Below are positions 1 to 10,103 of a DNA stretch of 64,000 nucleotides, piece after piece (positions within the stretch are counted from its first letter, which is position 1; each line of letters starts with the position of its first letter). The stretch comes from Bettongia penicillata ogilbyi. Lineage: Eukaryota > Chordata > Mammalia > Diprotodontia > Potoroidae. The position numbers were made by a program, and so were the translations under genes. Below the pieces are notes generated by a model. The model ran no database searches and was not told the DNA's origin. It saw nothing but the letters and a program-made list of their open reading frames with translations. Where the stretch lies: positions 1,520,417 to 1,584,416 of the forward strand of contig JAJHZJ010000418.1 in assembly GCA_023548195.1 (NCBI GenBank), given 5' to 3'.

Positions 1-104
1 ACATTTTGACATTAATCATATTGCATAGAGAAAATGAAACAAATGGGAAAAATGATGAGAAAAACTAAAACAAAACAAAACAACACAAGAGAAAATAGTT
101 TGCT

Positions 105-190
105 TCATTCTGTGTTCCAATTCTATAGTTCTTTCTCTGGATGTGGATGGTATTTTGTATCAAGAGTCCTTTGGAAATGTTTTAGGTCCT
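105..190 (-). repeat. L1 3'-end fragment, antisense
   Basis: Contains the phrase 'agttctttctctgga' followed by a 'tcaagagtcctttgg' segment. The same order recurs at 30565-30615 and, inverted, in the L1 tails near 33660 and 37300. Assigned as the antisense 3' end of a marsupial L1 by comparison inside this window. No coding frame here is credible. Confidence 0.5.
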
Positions 191-412
191 TGGATGCGAG
201 TTGTAATGTCAAAAAACTACCTAAGCATGCTATGAAGTTAAGTGACTTGTCCATGGTCATACAATTAGTATAGATGAGAAAGAAGACTTGAATTTAGCTA
301 TTCCTGACTGTAGATTGGGTCCTCTGGTCACTAGTCCATGTGCTTCTCAAACCTCTTCCATCATATCTCAATTCTGACAAGACTGACTTCCGTGAGCAAA
401 TTTCTCTGCCTA

Positions 413-596
413 GTATATATATACACACACATATATGTATGTAAACATATACATATGTACCAGTATATGCATGTATACGCATACATATGTACACACATAT
501 GATTATACATGTGTATATAATATGTGTGTATGTATGTGTATATATAGAGAGAGAGAGAGCGAGAGAGAGAATATATATGTGTATATATAGTCTAAT
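413..596. repeat. Compound TA/CA/GA microsatellite
   Basis: Runs of tatata, acacac and gagaga with interruptions. The short frame on the minus strand across it is repeat-driven and not a gene. Confidence 0.85.
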
Positions 597-599
597 ATT

Positions 600-1495
600 C
601 TTTCCTTAGTTAGGAATGGCAAGATAATTCCACTTTATAAGCAAACATAGATCAAATCTAATATTTGTCATGTAGACCTGAGAGAATCACCCTTGTATGA
701 TAATGTTAAAGAAAAGATACCGAATTTTACCTCATCACCTCTCTTTTTAAACATATGAAATATTTGAGCTTGTAGGGGACAGATGACTAAGATAATATCT
801 TTTTCACTTTTACCCTAAGTCCATCATTTTTCTGAATTTATAGTTCACCCATAATCCTTTGCATGTCAGAATCTAAACTGTTTGGGACTTTGGAAGTTTA
901 TATCAAGGTGATTTTCTACAAGCTTTAACTTGACATAGCTTGAAACTTTTCCCAACCTTCCTATGGAATTATTATTACTGTATTATATTTTCCACTTGTA
1001 ACTGATGACATTTCTCTATGCTGCCAGGATGTGGTCTGTGAAAAAGACAGCATGGAAAATTGCCTACAGGATGCAAGTTTCTGGGTTTTTTAATGATCTA
1101 TGCAAGCAAGTAGATACTTGAGTCACCATTAGATGATGAATTATCTCTAATCATTGAATGATTGCATTTTCAATTGGTACTTAAGTGTTGTCATTTCTAG
1201 GCATGAAAGCACCTTAGCCCATGCCTATCTGATGCCAAAACATCTGGACACTGAAAATTCTAATTGATCTTCCAAATGTCTTGATTAAAGAAATCTCTGG
1301 AAACATCTAGGTAGTTCACCAAATTTCTTTTAATTTCTATACAGTTGTCTTGTTCTAGTGTTGACATGACCTTAGAATCAACTAAGTTGCACCATGAAAA
1401 TATTTTGTTACTTGATATAGCACCTAGAGTCATTGCACAAAGTAGGAACACAATTAGATATTTGATGACTGAATAAATGGGCTTCCATCAGCACT
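600..1495. other. No recognisable feature
   Basis: AT-rich unique-looking sequence. No frame with coding character, and no repeat I can name. Confidence 0.5.
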
Positions 1496-1499
1496 GTCC

Positions 1500-2315
1500 T
1501 ACTAGTCACCCTGGTTTGCAGTTTTGGTGTTATCCTCAAATCTTCTCTCTCACTCACCCAGCACAGCCAATCAGTTGCCAAATCCTTTTATTTTTATCTT
1601 CATGAAATCTCCCACATCTTTCCCCTTCTTTGCACTAATACAGCCACTACCCTAGTTCAAGCCCTCTTCACCTTTCTCCTGGACTACTGCAATAGTTTCC
1701 TAATCAGTCTCCTTGCCTCCAGTCTTTCCCTGTTCTAATCTATGTTCTGCGTAGCTGTCAAGGTGATTTTGCTATAGCACAGATCTGAACATGTCATTCC
1801 CCTACTCAAAAAATCCATTGTTTCCCATTAGCTTTAGAATCAAATATAAACCCTCTGTTGGGCATTTAAAGCCCTTCACAATCTGACCCCTTCTTACCTT
1901 CCTAATCTTACACATTGCTCTCTCCCACACATTCTGCAGTCCAATCATACTGGCTATTGTTTCTTACACACAATACTTTTCTCTACTTTTTCTGTGCCTT
2001 TACATAGGCTGTCCCTCACGCCTTTTCATCATTATCTTAGAATCTCTGGTTTCCTTCAAGATTCTGCTAAAATACTACCATCTGCAAAAGGTCTTTCCAA
2101 GTCACAAACAGTTGTTGGTACCTTCCCTTCTAAGGCTATTTCCATCTACCATTGTGTGTATGTATCTTATACATAACAATTATGTGCATGTTTTTTCACT
2201 CATGAAAATGTAAGCTTCTTGATAACCGGAGTTGTTTTCATTTTTGTCTCTGTTTTTACAATGTCTAGGCACATAAAAAGTGCCTAGTAAATGTTTATTG
2301 ATCATGCTTTTTTTT
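1500..2315 (+). repeat. L2 LINE, 3' end
   Basis: Shows the ordered L2 landmarks: a 'ctggactactgcaatag' block, 'aaagcccttcacaatctgac', 'tttccttcaagattc', then 'gtaagcttcttgataacc', and a terminal 'gtgcctagtaaatgtttattg'. About 800 bp, diverged, reading left to right. The small frame inside it is incidental. Confidence 0.85.
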
Positions 2316-2499
2316 TCTAAATTTTCCATCACACTCTTTGAGAATCACAAAGAAATGTATCTTTGGCTCTCATTTTCCTGACTCTGGATAACAAGTAGTA
2401 CCTATTTCATGAATATGAGTGATATCTTTCAATATTCCTTTACCTTCAGTGATTATCTGTATTAATGGAACTTTCCTAGCAAAACAGTGATATATAAAA

Positions 2500-2625
2500 G
2501 ACATACATGAATATGTAGATATACGTATTTGTATGTATATAGGTATATATACATCATATGTATATAGGTATATGTCATATATATACACACATGTGCATAT
2601 ATCTTATATGTATATGTCAATATGG
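2500..2625. repeat. TA/TG-rich microsatellite
   Basis: Alternating tatatgtata and tacatat runs of low complexity. Flanked by plain AT-rich sequence to about 3600 in which I recognise nothing. Confidence 0.8.
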
Positions 2626-2639
2626 CCATAGGGAATTTA

Positions 2640-3605
2640 TTTTCTTTTGGTCATTGTACTAAATGTATGTCCATTTATATTTGTGAATGACTGAGTCATT
2701 AGTATTTACATAGTGACTTTTCCAAAGTATTACCTTTTCATTATTGTTTTCAGATGGAGACAAAGTCTCCATTAATTTGGGACCCATTTTATCACCTTGA
2801 CAGTTTTTATTTCTCTATATCATATAATGCCAACTGCTCATATTGACTTCTATTCACTGGCTGGCTTCCCTTGATATTTTGACTTGAACATTTACATGTT
2901 GTTTCAAGTCAGCTGAGTTGGATTTGAGAAAATTCACAATTTCCTTTTGTGCAACTAAGGAAACTGCCTTAGATCAAAGGAATCTGGTGAAAGTCTTGGT
3001 ATCAAATGGTTTGAGGTAAGTTGGCTAACAGACGTAGCTGGCTCATGAGTATCATGGCCATACTTCCAACATTTTTATTCCTTTGAAGATTCCCATGATG
3101 CTGAACCATCCTCAAGTTCAACCTTGGGGTGAGAGCAAAATGACATGTCCATTTTCTGGCATGTATAACTATGGTGGTGGTCAGTGGGTTTGCCAAGAAA
3201 AATATTCTTTGGAGAAAGTTGTTGATTTGAACAGATCAAGAGTTTTGAGATTTCTTGCCATAATGAAATGAGATACATAGAGAACGATAAAAATAGAAGC
3301 CAGAGGAAAAGTCATAGTCTTGATATGTTCCTGGATTTTAGGCTTAGATTTCAACAGTTCCAATAAAATTGCAAGCACAAACAGTAACAATAAGATCAAA
3401 ATCTCAGAGTGCATCAAAATCACTACTTGATTTGGACCAATCCTTTTTGGCACATATCGTATGCAAACCACTAGCCTAATATATATCCTAGCTTGATGCC
3501 AACCGCCTGTTCTGTATTCCAGACAAAATTGCCACCTGCGTTGAATGGAATCCAGTTTGGCAACTCAGTAAAAGATAGTATTCCATGAAGTCAGGACTGT
3601 TCACA
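2640..3605. other. No recognisable feature
   Basis: Overlapping short frames occur on both strands at 3002-3471, but none has a splice context or a recognisable domain, so they are treated as chance. Confidence 0.4.
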
Positions 3606-3609
3606 TTAA

Positions 3610-3635
3610 ACACACACACACACACACACACACAA
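3610..3635. repeat. (CA)n microsatellite
   Basis: About 13 uninterrupted CA units, a likely length-polymorphic site. Confidence 0.95.
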
Positions 3636-3814
3636 GCTAGATACTCCCTTTTTAAAATAAAAAGAAAAGTAATTTTGGATTGAGGGATTAAGTGAAGCTA
3701 TTTTCTATACTATATTAGTGGCAAATGAAAGATTGACTATTAAAATAGTTACGTTTAAAAAAGCATAAATAATAAAATTATGTATAGAATCACAATATCT
3801 CAAGAGTTTAGATA

Positions 3815-4115
3815 TGACCATAGGGTCCCACTTATGAATACAATTCCCTCTACAACCTACACTACAACTAAATCATCCAACTAGATATCCAGTTAGGATG
3901 AACTTAACATCTCCCAAGGTAGCAATTCCACTTTTTTGGACAGCTCTAATATTAATCCTGACATCAATCCTAAACATGTTTTTTTGTTACTTCAATCTAT
4001 TAGTTTTAGTTCTATCCTCTGGGAACAAGGACAACCAATCTGCTAACTCTTTTATATGACAGTGATGCAAATACTTGAAGATAGCTATTTGTCTTCTGTG
4101 GCTGCTCTTTCATAA
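3815..4115 (+). repeat. Unclassified dispersed repeat (copy 1)
   Basis: Phrases such as 'ttttggacagctctaat' and 'gttctatcctctggga' occur in an order also found, diverged, at about 12060-12345 (Ser/Leu-rich text around 'ctctaatttttag' and 'agctttgccctaag'). This marks an old dispersed family common in marsupial DNA. Class not certain (CR1/L3-like tail is one possibility). Confidence 0.5.
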
Positions 4116-4129
4116 CCCTCTTTTGGTTT

Positions 4130-4510
4130 CATTCTTTTCAGTGACTCTTATCTGCTATGCTCAGAGAAGTGGAGATCCCAGTTCACCCAGAATAAGGATG
4201 TCATGAATTCAGTTCTTCTTCTGCTTTCTCTTTTTTACCCCTTCTCTGAGAATTGGTCCTGGGAGTGTTTATTTTTGCCCTGTGTCACTTGTCTTCCTCA
4301 GTTTCAAGTCCTGGGACCAATCCCCGTGGCCCATGGAGACCTTTGGACCAAGACTGCACACTGGATGGTGTGGCTAACTTACAGAAACCAGGGTATCTAG
4401 AACTTGAGCTCAGAGAGGGTTTGGACTTAAAACTAGAATGGTATTCTATGGTAACTGAGCTAAGCTATGACCCTAACCTCTTTCCCCTCCCCAGGGACTA
4501 AAGCATGAGG
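4130..4510 (+). repeat. Unclassified dispersed repeat, shared with 31560-32040
   Basis: The blocks 'tttttacccc..ctctgaga', 'ccttagtttcaggtgct'-like text, 'gagctaagctatgaccc' and 'cctccccagggactaa' occur in the same order at 31560-32040 with substantial divergence. The two are old copies of one family. The short frames at 4203-4501 are not supported as genes. Confidence 0.6.
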
Positions 4511-4748
4511 AGGAGGATTATGTCTCCCATTCTTTGAGGAAGTAAATTTGTATATTTGCAATTATACCTTCTAAAGTAAATATTTCTATGTAAAAATTAA
4601 TCTGGCTGTTAACTACTAATGAAACTGGGGAACAGGGAACTTCCTTTTACAACTGGGAGAATAACATCAGTGGAGGCTGGTGCTCCACTTTTGTTAAGAG
4701 CTTAGAAATCCCTAATCTTCTTATGGAGTCCAGAAAATTATGGAGAAG

Positions 4749-4958
4749 AGTAGCTAGGTGCACGATGGATAGAGTGACAGCTCTAGAGTCAGGAAGACTC
4801 ATCTTCATGAGTTTGCACCTGACCTTGGACACTCGGTATGTATGTGACACTGGGCAAGTCACTTAATCCTGTTTGTCTCAGTTTCCTTACCTGTAAAATG
4901 AGCTGGAGAAGGAAATGGAAAGCCATTTCAGGATCTCTTTTCAGGAAACCCCAAGAGG
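4749..4958 (+). repeat. tRNA-derived SINE, 5' part (split by the retrovirus)
   Basis: Marsupial CORE-type SINE with a tRNA-like head (gtagctaggtgc.. gatagagtg), 'gggcaagtcacttaat', 'ctcagtttccttacctgtaa' and 'gagctggagaaggaaatgg'. It stops at the retroviral LTR and its missing tail resumes at 11229. This is the pre-existing target of the retroviral insertion. Confidence 0.85.
4953..4958. repeat. 6-bp target-site duplication, left copy
   Basis: aagagg directly before the LTR's first TG, matched exactly at 11229-11234. A six-base duplication is the size usual for betaretrovirus-type integrases. Confidence 0.93.
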
Positions 4959-5308
4959 TGTCAGGGGCCGTCCCTGAACCTCCTGGGCAGAGAGGTAACA
5001 GCAGGAGTCTATACCTGCCCCTCCCCGGCAATCACGCGCCTCACCCGTGACTTCCGGGCTGAGGGTGCAGGAAAGGCTCGTGTACAAGGCACGATACCGC
5101 CCTCTGGGAGGTGCTGAGGAAGCCCCAGTAAGACACACCTGGCCACCTGTGATAGGACCAAGCAGATGGTCCGAGTGGGGAGGGAAAGTCCAGAGAGACT
5201 CCTGCCCTATTGCCACAGGACACAACCAGCTAAGGGGAGGGGGCTGGGGCGACAGCAGGCTGAACTCCCCAATCAGGAGTCGGACAGCAAAACCCGGAAA
5301 GAATAAGG

Positions 5309-5317
5309 AATAAAAGG
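5309..5317 (+). promoter_or_regulatory. LTR TATA-like box
   Basis: aataaaagg about 50 bp before the LTR poly(A) signal, with CCAAT about 40 bp upstream: a normal retroviral U3 promoter layout. The equivalent in the right LTR is 11013-11021. Confidence 0.6.
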
Positions 5318-5364
5318 CAACGCCCTGGGTTGCTCAAGGGGGACTGGACTGATGTGAACTACTG

Positions 5365-5370
5365 AATAAA
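5365..5370 (+). terminator. LTR polyadenylation signal
   Basis: AATAAA, followed after about 30 bp by 'gtgcctggttttgcc', a GT/T-rich downstream element. The working copy for a proviral transcript would be the right LTR's at 11069-11074. Confidence 0.75.
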
Positions 5371-5526
5371 CACCTGCTTTGCTCTACCACTCTGGCTAGT
5401 GCCTGGTTTTGCCCGTCCTCAGCCCCTGGGGTCGGGACCGGAGACGTCCGAAGCCGCCGTTAGTTAGGTGGAAGCAGAGGTCACGACGTACCCCCTGAGG
5501 TCCGGCAGGGACAGAGCGCGGACATT

Positions 5527-5545
5527 TGGCGCCCAAACGTGGGGC
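5527..5545 (+). promoter_or_regulatory. Primer-binding site, lysine-tRNA type with an extra A
   Basis: tggcgcccaaacgtggggc lies two bases after the LTR end. It corresponds to the 18-nt site complementary to the 3' end of tRNA-Lys1,2, except that three A's stand where two are expected, which would leave a one-base bulge on the primer. Lysine primers are usual for betaretroviruses and lentiviruses. Confidence 0.85.
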
Positions 5546-5557
5546 ACTACAGTTCAG

Positions 5558-5563
5558 GTACGT
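5558..5563 (+). promoter_or_regulatory. Candidate major splice donor
   Basis: cag|gtacgt in the leader between the primer site and the Gag start, the place where retroviruses keep the donor for env mRNA. Match to the donor consensus is good; use is inferred. Confidence 0.45.
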
Positions 5564-5578
5564 TGTGAGCCTTCCTGT

Positions 5579-5594
5579 CCCTCGCAGGCGAGGG
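5579..5594 (+). other. Leader stem-loop
   Basis: ccctcg-cagg-cgaggg: a perfect 6-bp stem with a 4-base loop. A second short stem (ttcggg/cccgaa) spans about 5625-5647, just before the Gag start. Hairpins in this position commonly belong to the packaging/dimerisation signal; that function is inferred. Confidence 0.5.
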
Positions 5595-5658
5595 TCAGAA
5601 GGACCAGGCACACCGGGACTTTCGGGTTTTCCCCTCTAGTCCCGAAGGCAGTTTAGTT

Positions 5659-6231
5659 ATGGGAAATACAGAAGTTAAGCCAGAGGATAAAGGCATTCTC
5701 GCTTGCCAAGTGTACAAACTCTGCAAGCAGAATGGGATAAAAATACACATAAGAATTTGCCAAGATTGGGTCGAGAAAATAATAACCATCAGTCCATGGG
5801 TAGAGCATACAGGAATTGATCCGACCCGTTGCCGATTAATAGAGCAGCAGAAAAATAGAGAGGAGGTAGATTGGGAAGGGGCCAACCTATTCCCTGTGCT
5901 TGTTCAGCCAGAACAGGGCGGACAGCCTCAAAGGGTGCATAGACAGTTCCTCTACAAATTCCTAAGAGATCTTAAAGAGACCGCTGCAAAATATGGTCCC
6001 GGCTCTGCTTATGTACAGACAGTCATACAATCTTGGCGGTCTGGGAGCTCAGGAGACAATCATGACCAGATAGGACAGAGAGGAAAGAGGGAGTTGGTGC
6101 AGTCAGAAATTCAACCAGGAAATACATCCAGAGTTGGCCCAGGGCCTGGTTTTGTGGCACAGCAAAAAATTTGCCCAGGATTTGTGGCACAGTGGCGAAT
6201 TCAGCAGCCCGGACACAGTGATAGAAATTAA
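5659..6231 (+). CDS. gag: Truncated Gag-like protein (matrix plus start of capsid)
   Basis: An uninterrupted 190-residue frame, about a third or less of a full Gag. It begins MGN, fitting N-myristoylation, and residues 1 to about 75 look like a basic/helical matrix domain (for example QDWVEKI and SPWVEHTGI). Around residues 85-135 a helix-rich stretch with FLYKFLRDLKE and KYGPGSAYV resembles the N-terminal part of a betaretroviral capsid. Between them the usual linker is missing, suggesting an internal deletion. After about residue 135 similarity is lost, and a PGFVAQ unit occurs twice. There is no major homology region, zinc knuckle or pro frame. The start was chosen as the first ATG after the leader. 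It could still encode a membrane-targeted Gag fragment, or be non-functional. Confidence 0.7.
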   Translation: MGNTEVKPEDKGILACQVYKLCKQNGIKIHIRICQDWVEKIITISPWVEHTGIDPTRCRLIEQQKNREEVDWEGANLFPVLVQPEQGGQPQRVHRQFLYKFLRDLKETAAKYGPGSAYVQTVIQSWRSGSSGDNHDQIGQRGKRELVQSEIQPGNTSRVGPGPGFVAQQKICPGFVAQWRIQQPGHSDRN

Positions 6232-7504
6232 GCCAGAGTTATAATGTGTACAGAGGATTTCTGACAATTTTTCTCAGTTTTTTGGATTCTTTTATTGTCT
6301 GTATATGTGTTCTGTCTTTACATGTTCTGTGTGCGTGTGTTTGTGAGTTATTACGGTCAGCTCCATGGTAGCTGGACCTTGGAATGTTATCTCTTTCCCT
6401 CCCCCTCCTCCCTTCTCTCTGATGACTGCAGCATCGGGGAGAAGTATGGGAGAGAGAAAGAGAGGAACTAATCTTATATTATTTAGTTTATGTGATTGCA
6501 AGGTGTAGTCTTGGATGGGAAATGCAGGGACATAGTGTCTGTGCAGTTTTAAAGGGGGCTTTAATCAAAGCCCATTAGGAAAACAACATGGATATGAAGT
6601 TTAAGGAAAGCATAAAAGTTTTGGAAATTATTTGAAAGTTTTTGGTTAAACTCTCTCTCGCTTTACCCTCCAATTCTGGCCAAATTGTGAGGGTGGAGAG
6701 AGAGACGAGAGGAGATCTGGTGCAGGCTGATCAGCATTTTCACCTAAATCTCACCTAAAAGAAAAGTATTTTGTATAATGAGAAGTAACCAAAAGGTAGT
6801 TTTTCTGTTCACATTTTAAGTGAAACGTGTCACTCCTAATTGGATGTTTAAAACAGATCAGGATTTGTTATATTATTTGGCACTAGGCAAATTGGAAATA
6901 TGCATAAATCTCAAAGGGACACCTCAGCAGAGATAAAGCTTTTGAAACTCTCCAGCAGAATGGAATAGACTTGGCGCCACTGGGCAGTTGTCCAGAAGTC
7001 TCCCTCCCTTCAGCTGAGGAATTCAAAAACTCTCTCAATCAAAGAAGTTCTTAAGGAGTGGACACAGAAATAAAATTTACTTGAGTAAAGGATGGAACCA
7101 TTAAGATTTTTGCCCTGCAGTCCCAACTCATCATTCAGCTGGGTCTACAGTGAATTGTAACTTTTATCATTCCAGATTAGATCAAGAGAAGAGAACTATT
7201 ATTTTGAAGGTTTTCAACTAAATTTTGTAAAAGTTTAGTGACTGTTAACAACAGGACAAATTTTAAACGGTTTTAAATTTTCATTTTCAAGACAATGTAT
7301 TGGTAAATTAATATGTGATGGTCTATGAAGCAGAAAAGATCTTGCTCTTCTAATCTGAACTTGTAGTCATTCCTTGGCTTAAGCAAAAGTTAAATTTAAT
7401 GTTTGAACTTATTAACAACTTAATTTCTAAAAAGTTTCTTTTTCAGAGTAAATGTAATCAGAGAAGGAGAAACTACCCTGTGAAACAATGATGTAAGGTG
7501 GTAA
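6232..7504 (+). other. Unassigned 1.3-kb stretch inside the retrovirus
   Basis: This is where the rest of gag, pro and the first half of reverse transcriptase should be. All frames are broken by stops, no retroviral motif was found, and the sequence is AT-rich with a CT/GA-rich patch near 6385-6470 and another near 6640-6720. An acceptor-like polypyrimidine plus AG (aagtttctttttcag) ends at 7446. It is either decayed beyond recognition or foreign sequence picked up by the element. Confidence 0.6.
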
Positions 7505-7513
7505 GGCTTAAGT

Positions 7514-7756
7514 TTGAAGTCACCTATCATAGATTCTACAAAGGTTACAACTTTAAATGACTTTCAGAAATTGATAGGAGAAATTCAGGGGTGTAGGCCA
7601 CAGTTGGGAATTACAACTGATCAAATGAAACCATTATATGATTTATTGAAAGGTCCTTCTCAATTAAACTCATGCAGAGAATGGACAGATGAAGCACTGG
7701 AATGTTTGAAATTAGTGCAGGAAAAGATTATGGGGTGTACTACTAGCAGGATATGA
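7514..7756 (+). pseudogene. pol: pol fragment: reverse transcriptase, end of palm/thumb
   Basis: 80 codons open in frame 2. The text TLNDFQKLIGEIQG, then LGITTDQMKPLYDLLKG, matches the thumb region of betaretroviral RT. The RT fingers and palm with the catalytic YXDD motif are not seen upstream; the same frame meets a stop at 7502. The stop at 7754-7756 marks a frameshift, as the protein resumes in frame 1 at 7753. AT-rich coding. Non-functional as polymerase. Confidence 0.85.
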
Positions 7757-8489
7757 GAATCACAGGACTTGAAAGTAACAATTTATTCACTGAAAAAATA
7801 CCCACTGGAGTTTTACATCAAAAACAAGGGATTATTGAGTGGGTACATTTGGCTCAGATAAAGAACAGAGCTTGTGTGCTTTATGCTGTGCTGGTAGCCC
7901 AAATCATACATAAGGCAGTGAAGAGAGTAAGGATGTTAATAGGACAGAAACCTCACAACTTAACACAATATATACTATGTATACAAGTCAACAAACAGAG
8001 AACTGCATACAAGAGTTTGTAGAATGGCAGATATTGATTAATCAGAATTTCCAACACGGGTTCCCAATTCCTTCTGGGTGGCAATTTGCCACGTGGCCAT
8101 GGTCTTGGACCAACAAATGCTCTTCCTCACTGGTAGAGGGAGTTAATGTTTTTACAGATGCAACAAAAAATTTTAGGGCATCTATGTATATTCCATCTAA
8201 AAAGGAGATGCATAAATTTAAAACAACATTTACTTCCACATAACAAAATGAATTATATGAAGTATTGCAAGCATTATTATATGTGAAAGAACCTTGCAAT
8301 ATCAACACAGATAGAAAGTATACAGTACCATTGATACTTAGATTAGAGTCAGCCTATATTCCTGATAGGGCAGATAGTATTAAACAGATAACTATGGAAG
8401 TTCAACTAGCAATAAGGGCCAAAACAACAATATTTTATATCACACACACTCGGTCACATTCTAAATCATGCAGTACCAAAAAGCATTAA
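7753..8489 (+). pseudogene. pol: pol fragment: RT connection and RNase H, frameshifted
   Basis: Frame 1 (7753 to about 7980) carries the connection domain (IPTGVLHQKQGIIEWVH, then LVAQIIHKAVKR). A shift into frame 3 follows at about 7980. RNase H then shows VFTDATKN (first catalytic Asp near 8156), an in-frame TAA at 8241-8243, NELYEVLQAL (catalytic Glu) and NINTDRKY (next Asp), and ends with THTRSHS near 8460. So three of the four DEDD residues are visible, but one stop and two shifts make it non-coding as a whole. Confidence 0.87.
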
Positions 8490-9164
8490 ACCAAACAATG
8501 GTCCAGCTTATGTCAGTAAAGCCATTGAACAGTTCATGGTGGAATTTTCCATTTTACATGTCACTGCAATCCCCCATAATCCCACTGGTCAAGCTATAGT
8601 GGAACGAGCAAATCGATCCCTGGACACTTACTTGCAAAAAGAAAAAGGAGGAGTTGGACCAGGAGTTGATAAATTCGCAATTGGCTGTTTATACTCTAAA
8701 TTGATGATAAATTACAATTGGCTGTTTGGCTGTTTATATTCTAAATTATTTAAAATTCTATAATGATGGCTTATTGGCTGCTATGAAATTCTTAACATCT
8801 CCTAATAAGGAGTCTACAAAGAATGAATCAGCAATAACAAGTGCCCCGAAAGCAGCCAGTAATGTGGCACGATGAGAATAAAAATTGATTTGGTCCTCAT
8901 ACAGTGTTAACGTGGGGAAAAGGGTATGTTTGTGTTTCAACAGATGATAATAAAGAAGTTTGGGTTCCAGTGAAAAGGATGGGAGTGAGGAGGTGCCATC
9001 AGCGGCGGATGAAAAAACTTCTGGAGAAGCTTAATCAACTAGATCACAATGACTCCTTTCACTTTTCTTGTACTTATCATGACACTCAAAGAACACTGCG
9101 TCCATCGACCCAGCACCGAAGGAACAACAGAGATGGGCGTTCGTCAGGAATCCACCATGGTTAA
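8450..9164 (+). pseudogene. pol: pol fragment: integrase, deleted and mutated
   Basis: The N-terminal HHCC zinc domain and the first catalytic Asp are missing: sequence jumps from the RNase H end to the second half of the core (frame 1, SIKPNNGPAYVSKAIEQFM). Asn stands in the position of the second DDE Asp; the Glu is kept in GQAIVERA. Near 8680-8745 a short tandem duplication of a 'ggctgttt' unit disrupts the frame. The C-terminal domain returns after further shifts in frame 3 at 8904-9164 (VLTWGKGYVCVSTDD, WVPVKRM) and ends in a basic tail. Cannot encode a working integrase. Confidence 0.88.
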
Positions 9165-10103
9165 GGGTGATGTCATGGAGTGAGACAATAACCAAATTTA
9201 TCATCCAAGGCAATATTTCTCACATGTTTAAAGATGATGGACTAGACTATGATAATAATGGGACTCTTTCAGAGACACTAACTTTTCAGGACTAGTCACA
9301 GGTTTCCCACTTTGTCTATAGAAGGGTATTTCTGGGAACTGGAATGGGTTTGGTTTTAAATACATACAGGTGAATGGAACAGAGGGGTATCCCTGGTGTG
9401 CCACTATTGTGGATGGACAAGAGACATTGGATGAGAAAGATACATGACACGCTTATAATCTATTCACCTGGAGGATAAATGGGACAATAGTAGTTTGGTC
9501 AGACAAGGACTTTGTGGGACTTATTCGTGGGATGAAATTTAGGCCATTTTGTAACTTACAAAAGAAGAGAAATGTAACCCTTTGGCATCTGTATAAGAGG
9601 TTTTTACCATTTGAGAATTGTCACAACATACCTGTCAGGAGAAAGAATTGATTATGGGAAACTACATAGAAATGTTATATTCATGTCACAATCTTACATA
9701 CTTACTTGAGGAAAAATATGCAGCAAACTTTCCTAGACAAATGTACATCAATTATAAAGGGTCTCCTGAGGTTGAAAGACCTGTTCAGGGACTAGACAAA
9801 GTTATTCTAGCTATGAGAGGACAAACAGTGCAGGGAATGCCTGCTGCAGCATCACCAAAGAAAGCTAACAACATTACTTTAATGGGTGAAGTATGTCTAG
9901 GGAACACACATATATTTCTATGGGACAGAGACTACAGATCTAAACTAGAGACATATCAGAACATGACAGGAATTTTCAATTTTACATGCCAGAATTGTTC
10001 TGTACAAGCATGTATAGGACCAAAGATAGTAGGGAGAGTGTTTATTCAAACAAAACCTCTCCCATGCTGCCAATTTGTCCCGCGAGCTATCGCAGATTTG
10101 TGA
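9049..10103 (+). pseudogene. env: env surface subunit, broken
   Basis: An ATG at 9049 overlaps the integrase C-terminus in another frame, as in betaretroviruses, and opens with a hydrophobic signal-like stretch (MTPFTFLVLIM). The frame stops at 9181-9183 after 44 codons, and several more stops fall before 9610. An open run of 161 codons at 9618-10103 retains SU character: N-glycosylation sites (NLT, NIT, NMT, NFT, NCS), Cys pairs and FNFTCQNCSVQACIGP. It ends at a stop at 10101-10103. No furin-type SU/TM cleavage site or fusion peptide is seen. Confidence 0.8.

Larger units (their letters stand above)
4959..5524 (+). repeat. 5' LTR (566 bp)
   Basis: Starts tgtcaggggc and ends gcgcggaca. Base-by-base reading against 10663-11228 found no difference. 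U3 holds a CCAAT motif (5269-5273) and a TATA-like aataaaagg (5309-5317). An AATAAA signal lies at 5365-5370 with a GT/T-rich stretch downstream, so R probably runs from about 5335 to about 5395. It is much more GC- and CpG-rich than the surrounding DNA. Frames across it repeat exactly in the other LTR and are not treated as genes. Confidence 0.96.

Noticed and set aside
3181..3471. 96-codon minus-strand frame with hydrophobic runs, possible small membrane protein
   Set aside because: No splice sites or start context, no similarity I recognise, and overlapping frames of similar length on both strands point to chance.
4749..4860. tRNA-like sequence as a functional tRNA gene (also at 24090, 29600, 35801, 56051)
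   Set aside because: These are SINE heads with only partial tRNA likeness, followed by SINE bodies; no complete cloverleaf can be folded.
5047..5313. 88-codon frame repeated exactly in both LTRs, with antisense frames of 60-99 codons, as possible LTR-encoded genes
   Set aside because: MMTV does encode a protein in its LTR, but here the frames only reflect two identical GC-rich LTRs. There is no ATG in good context and no domain, and length is within chance for this composition.
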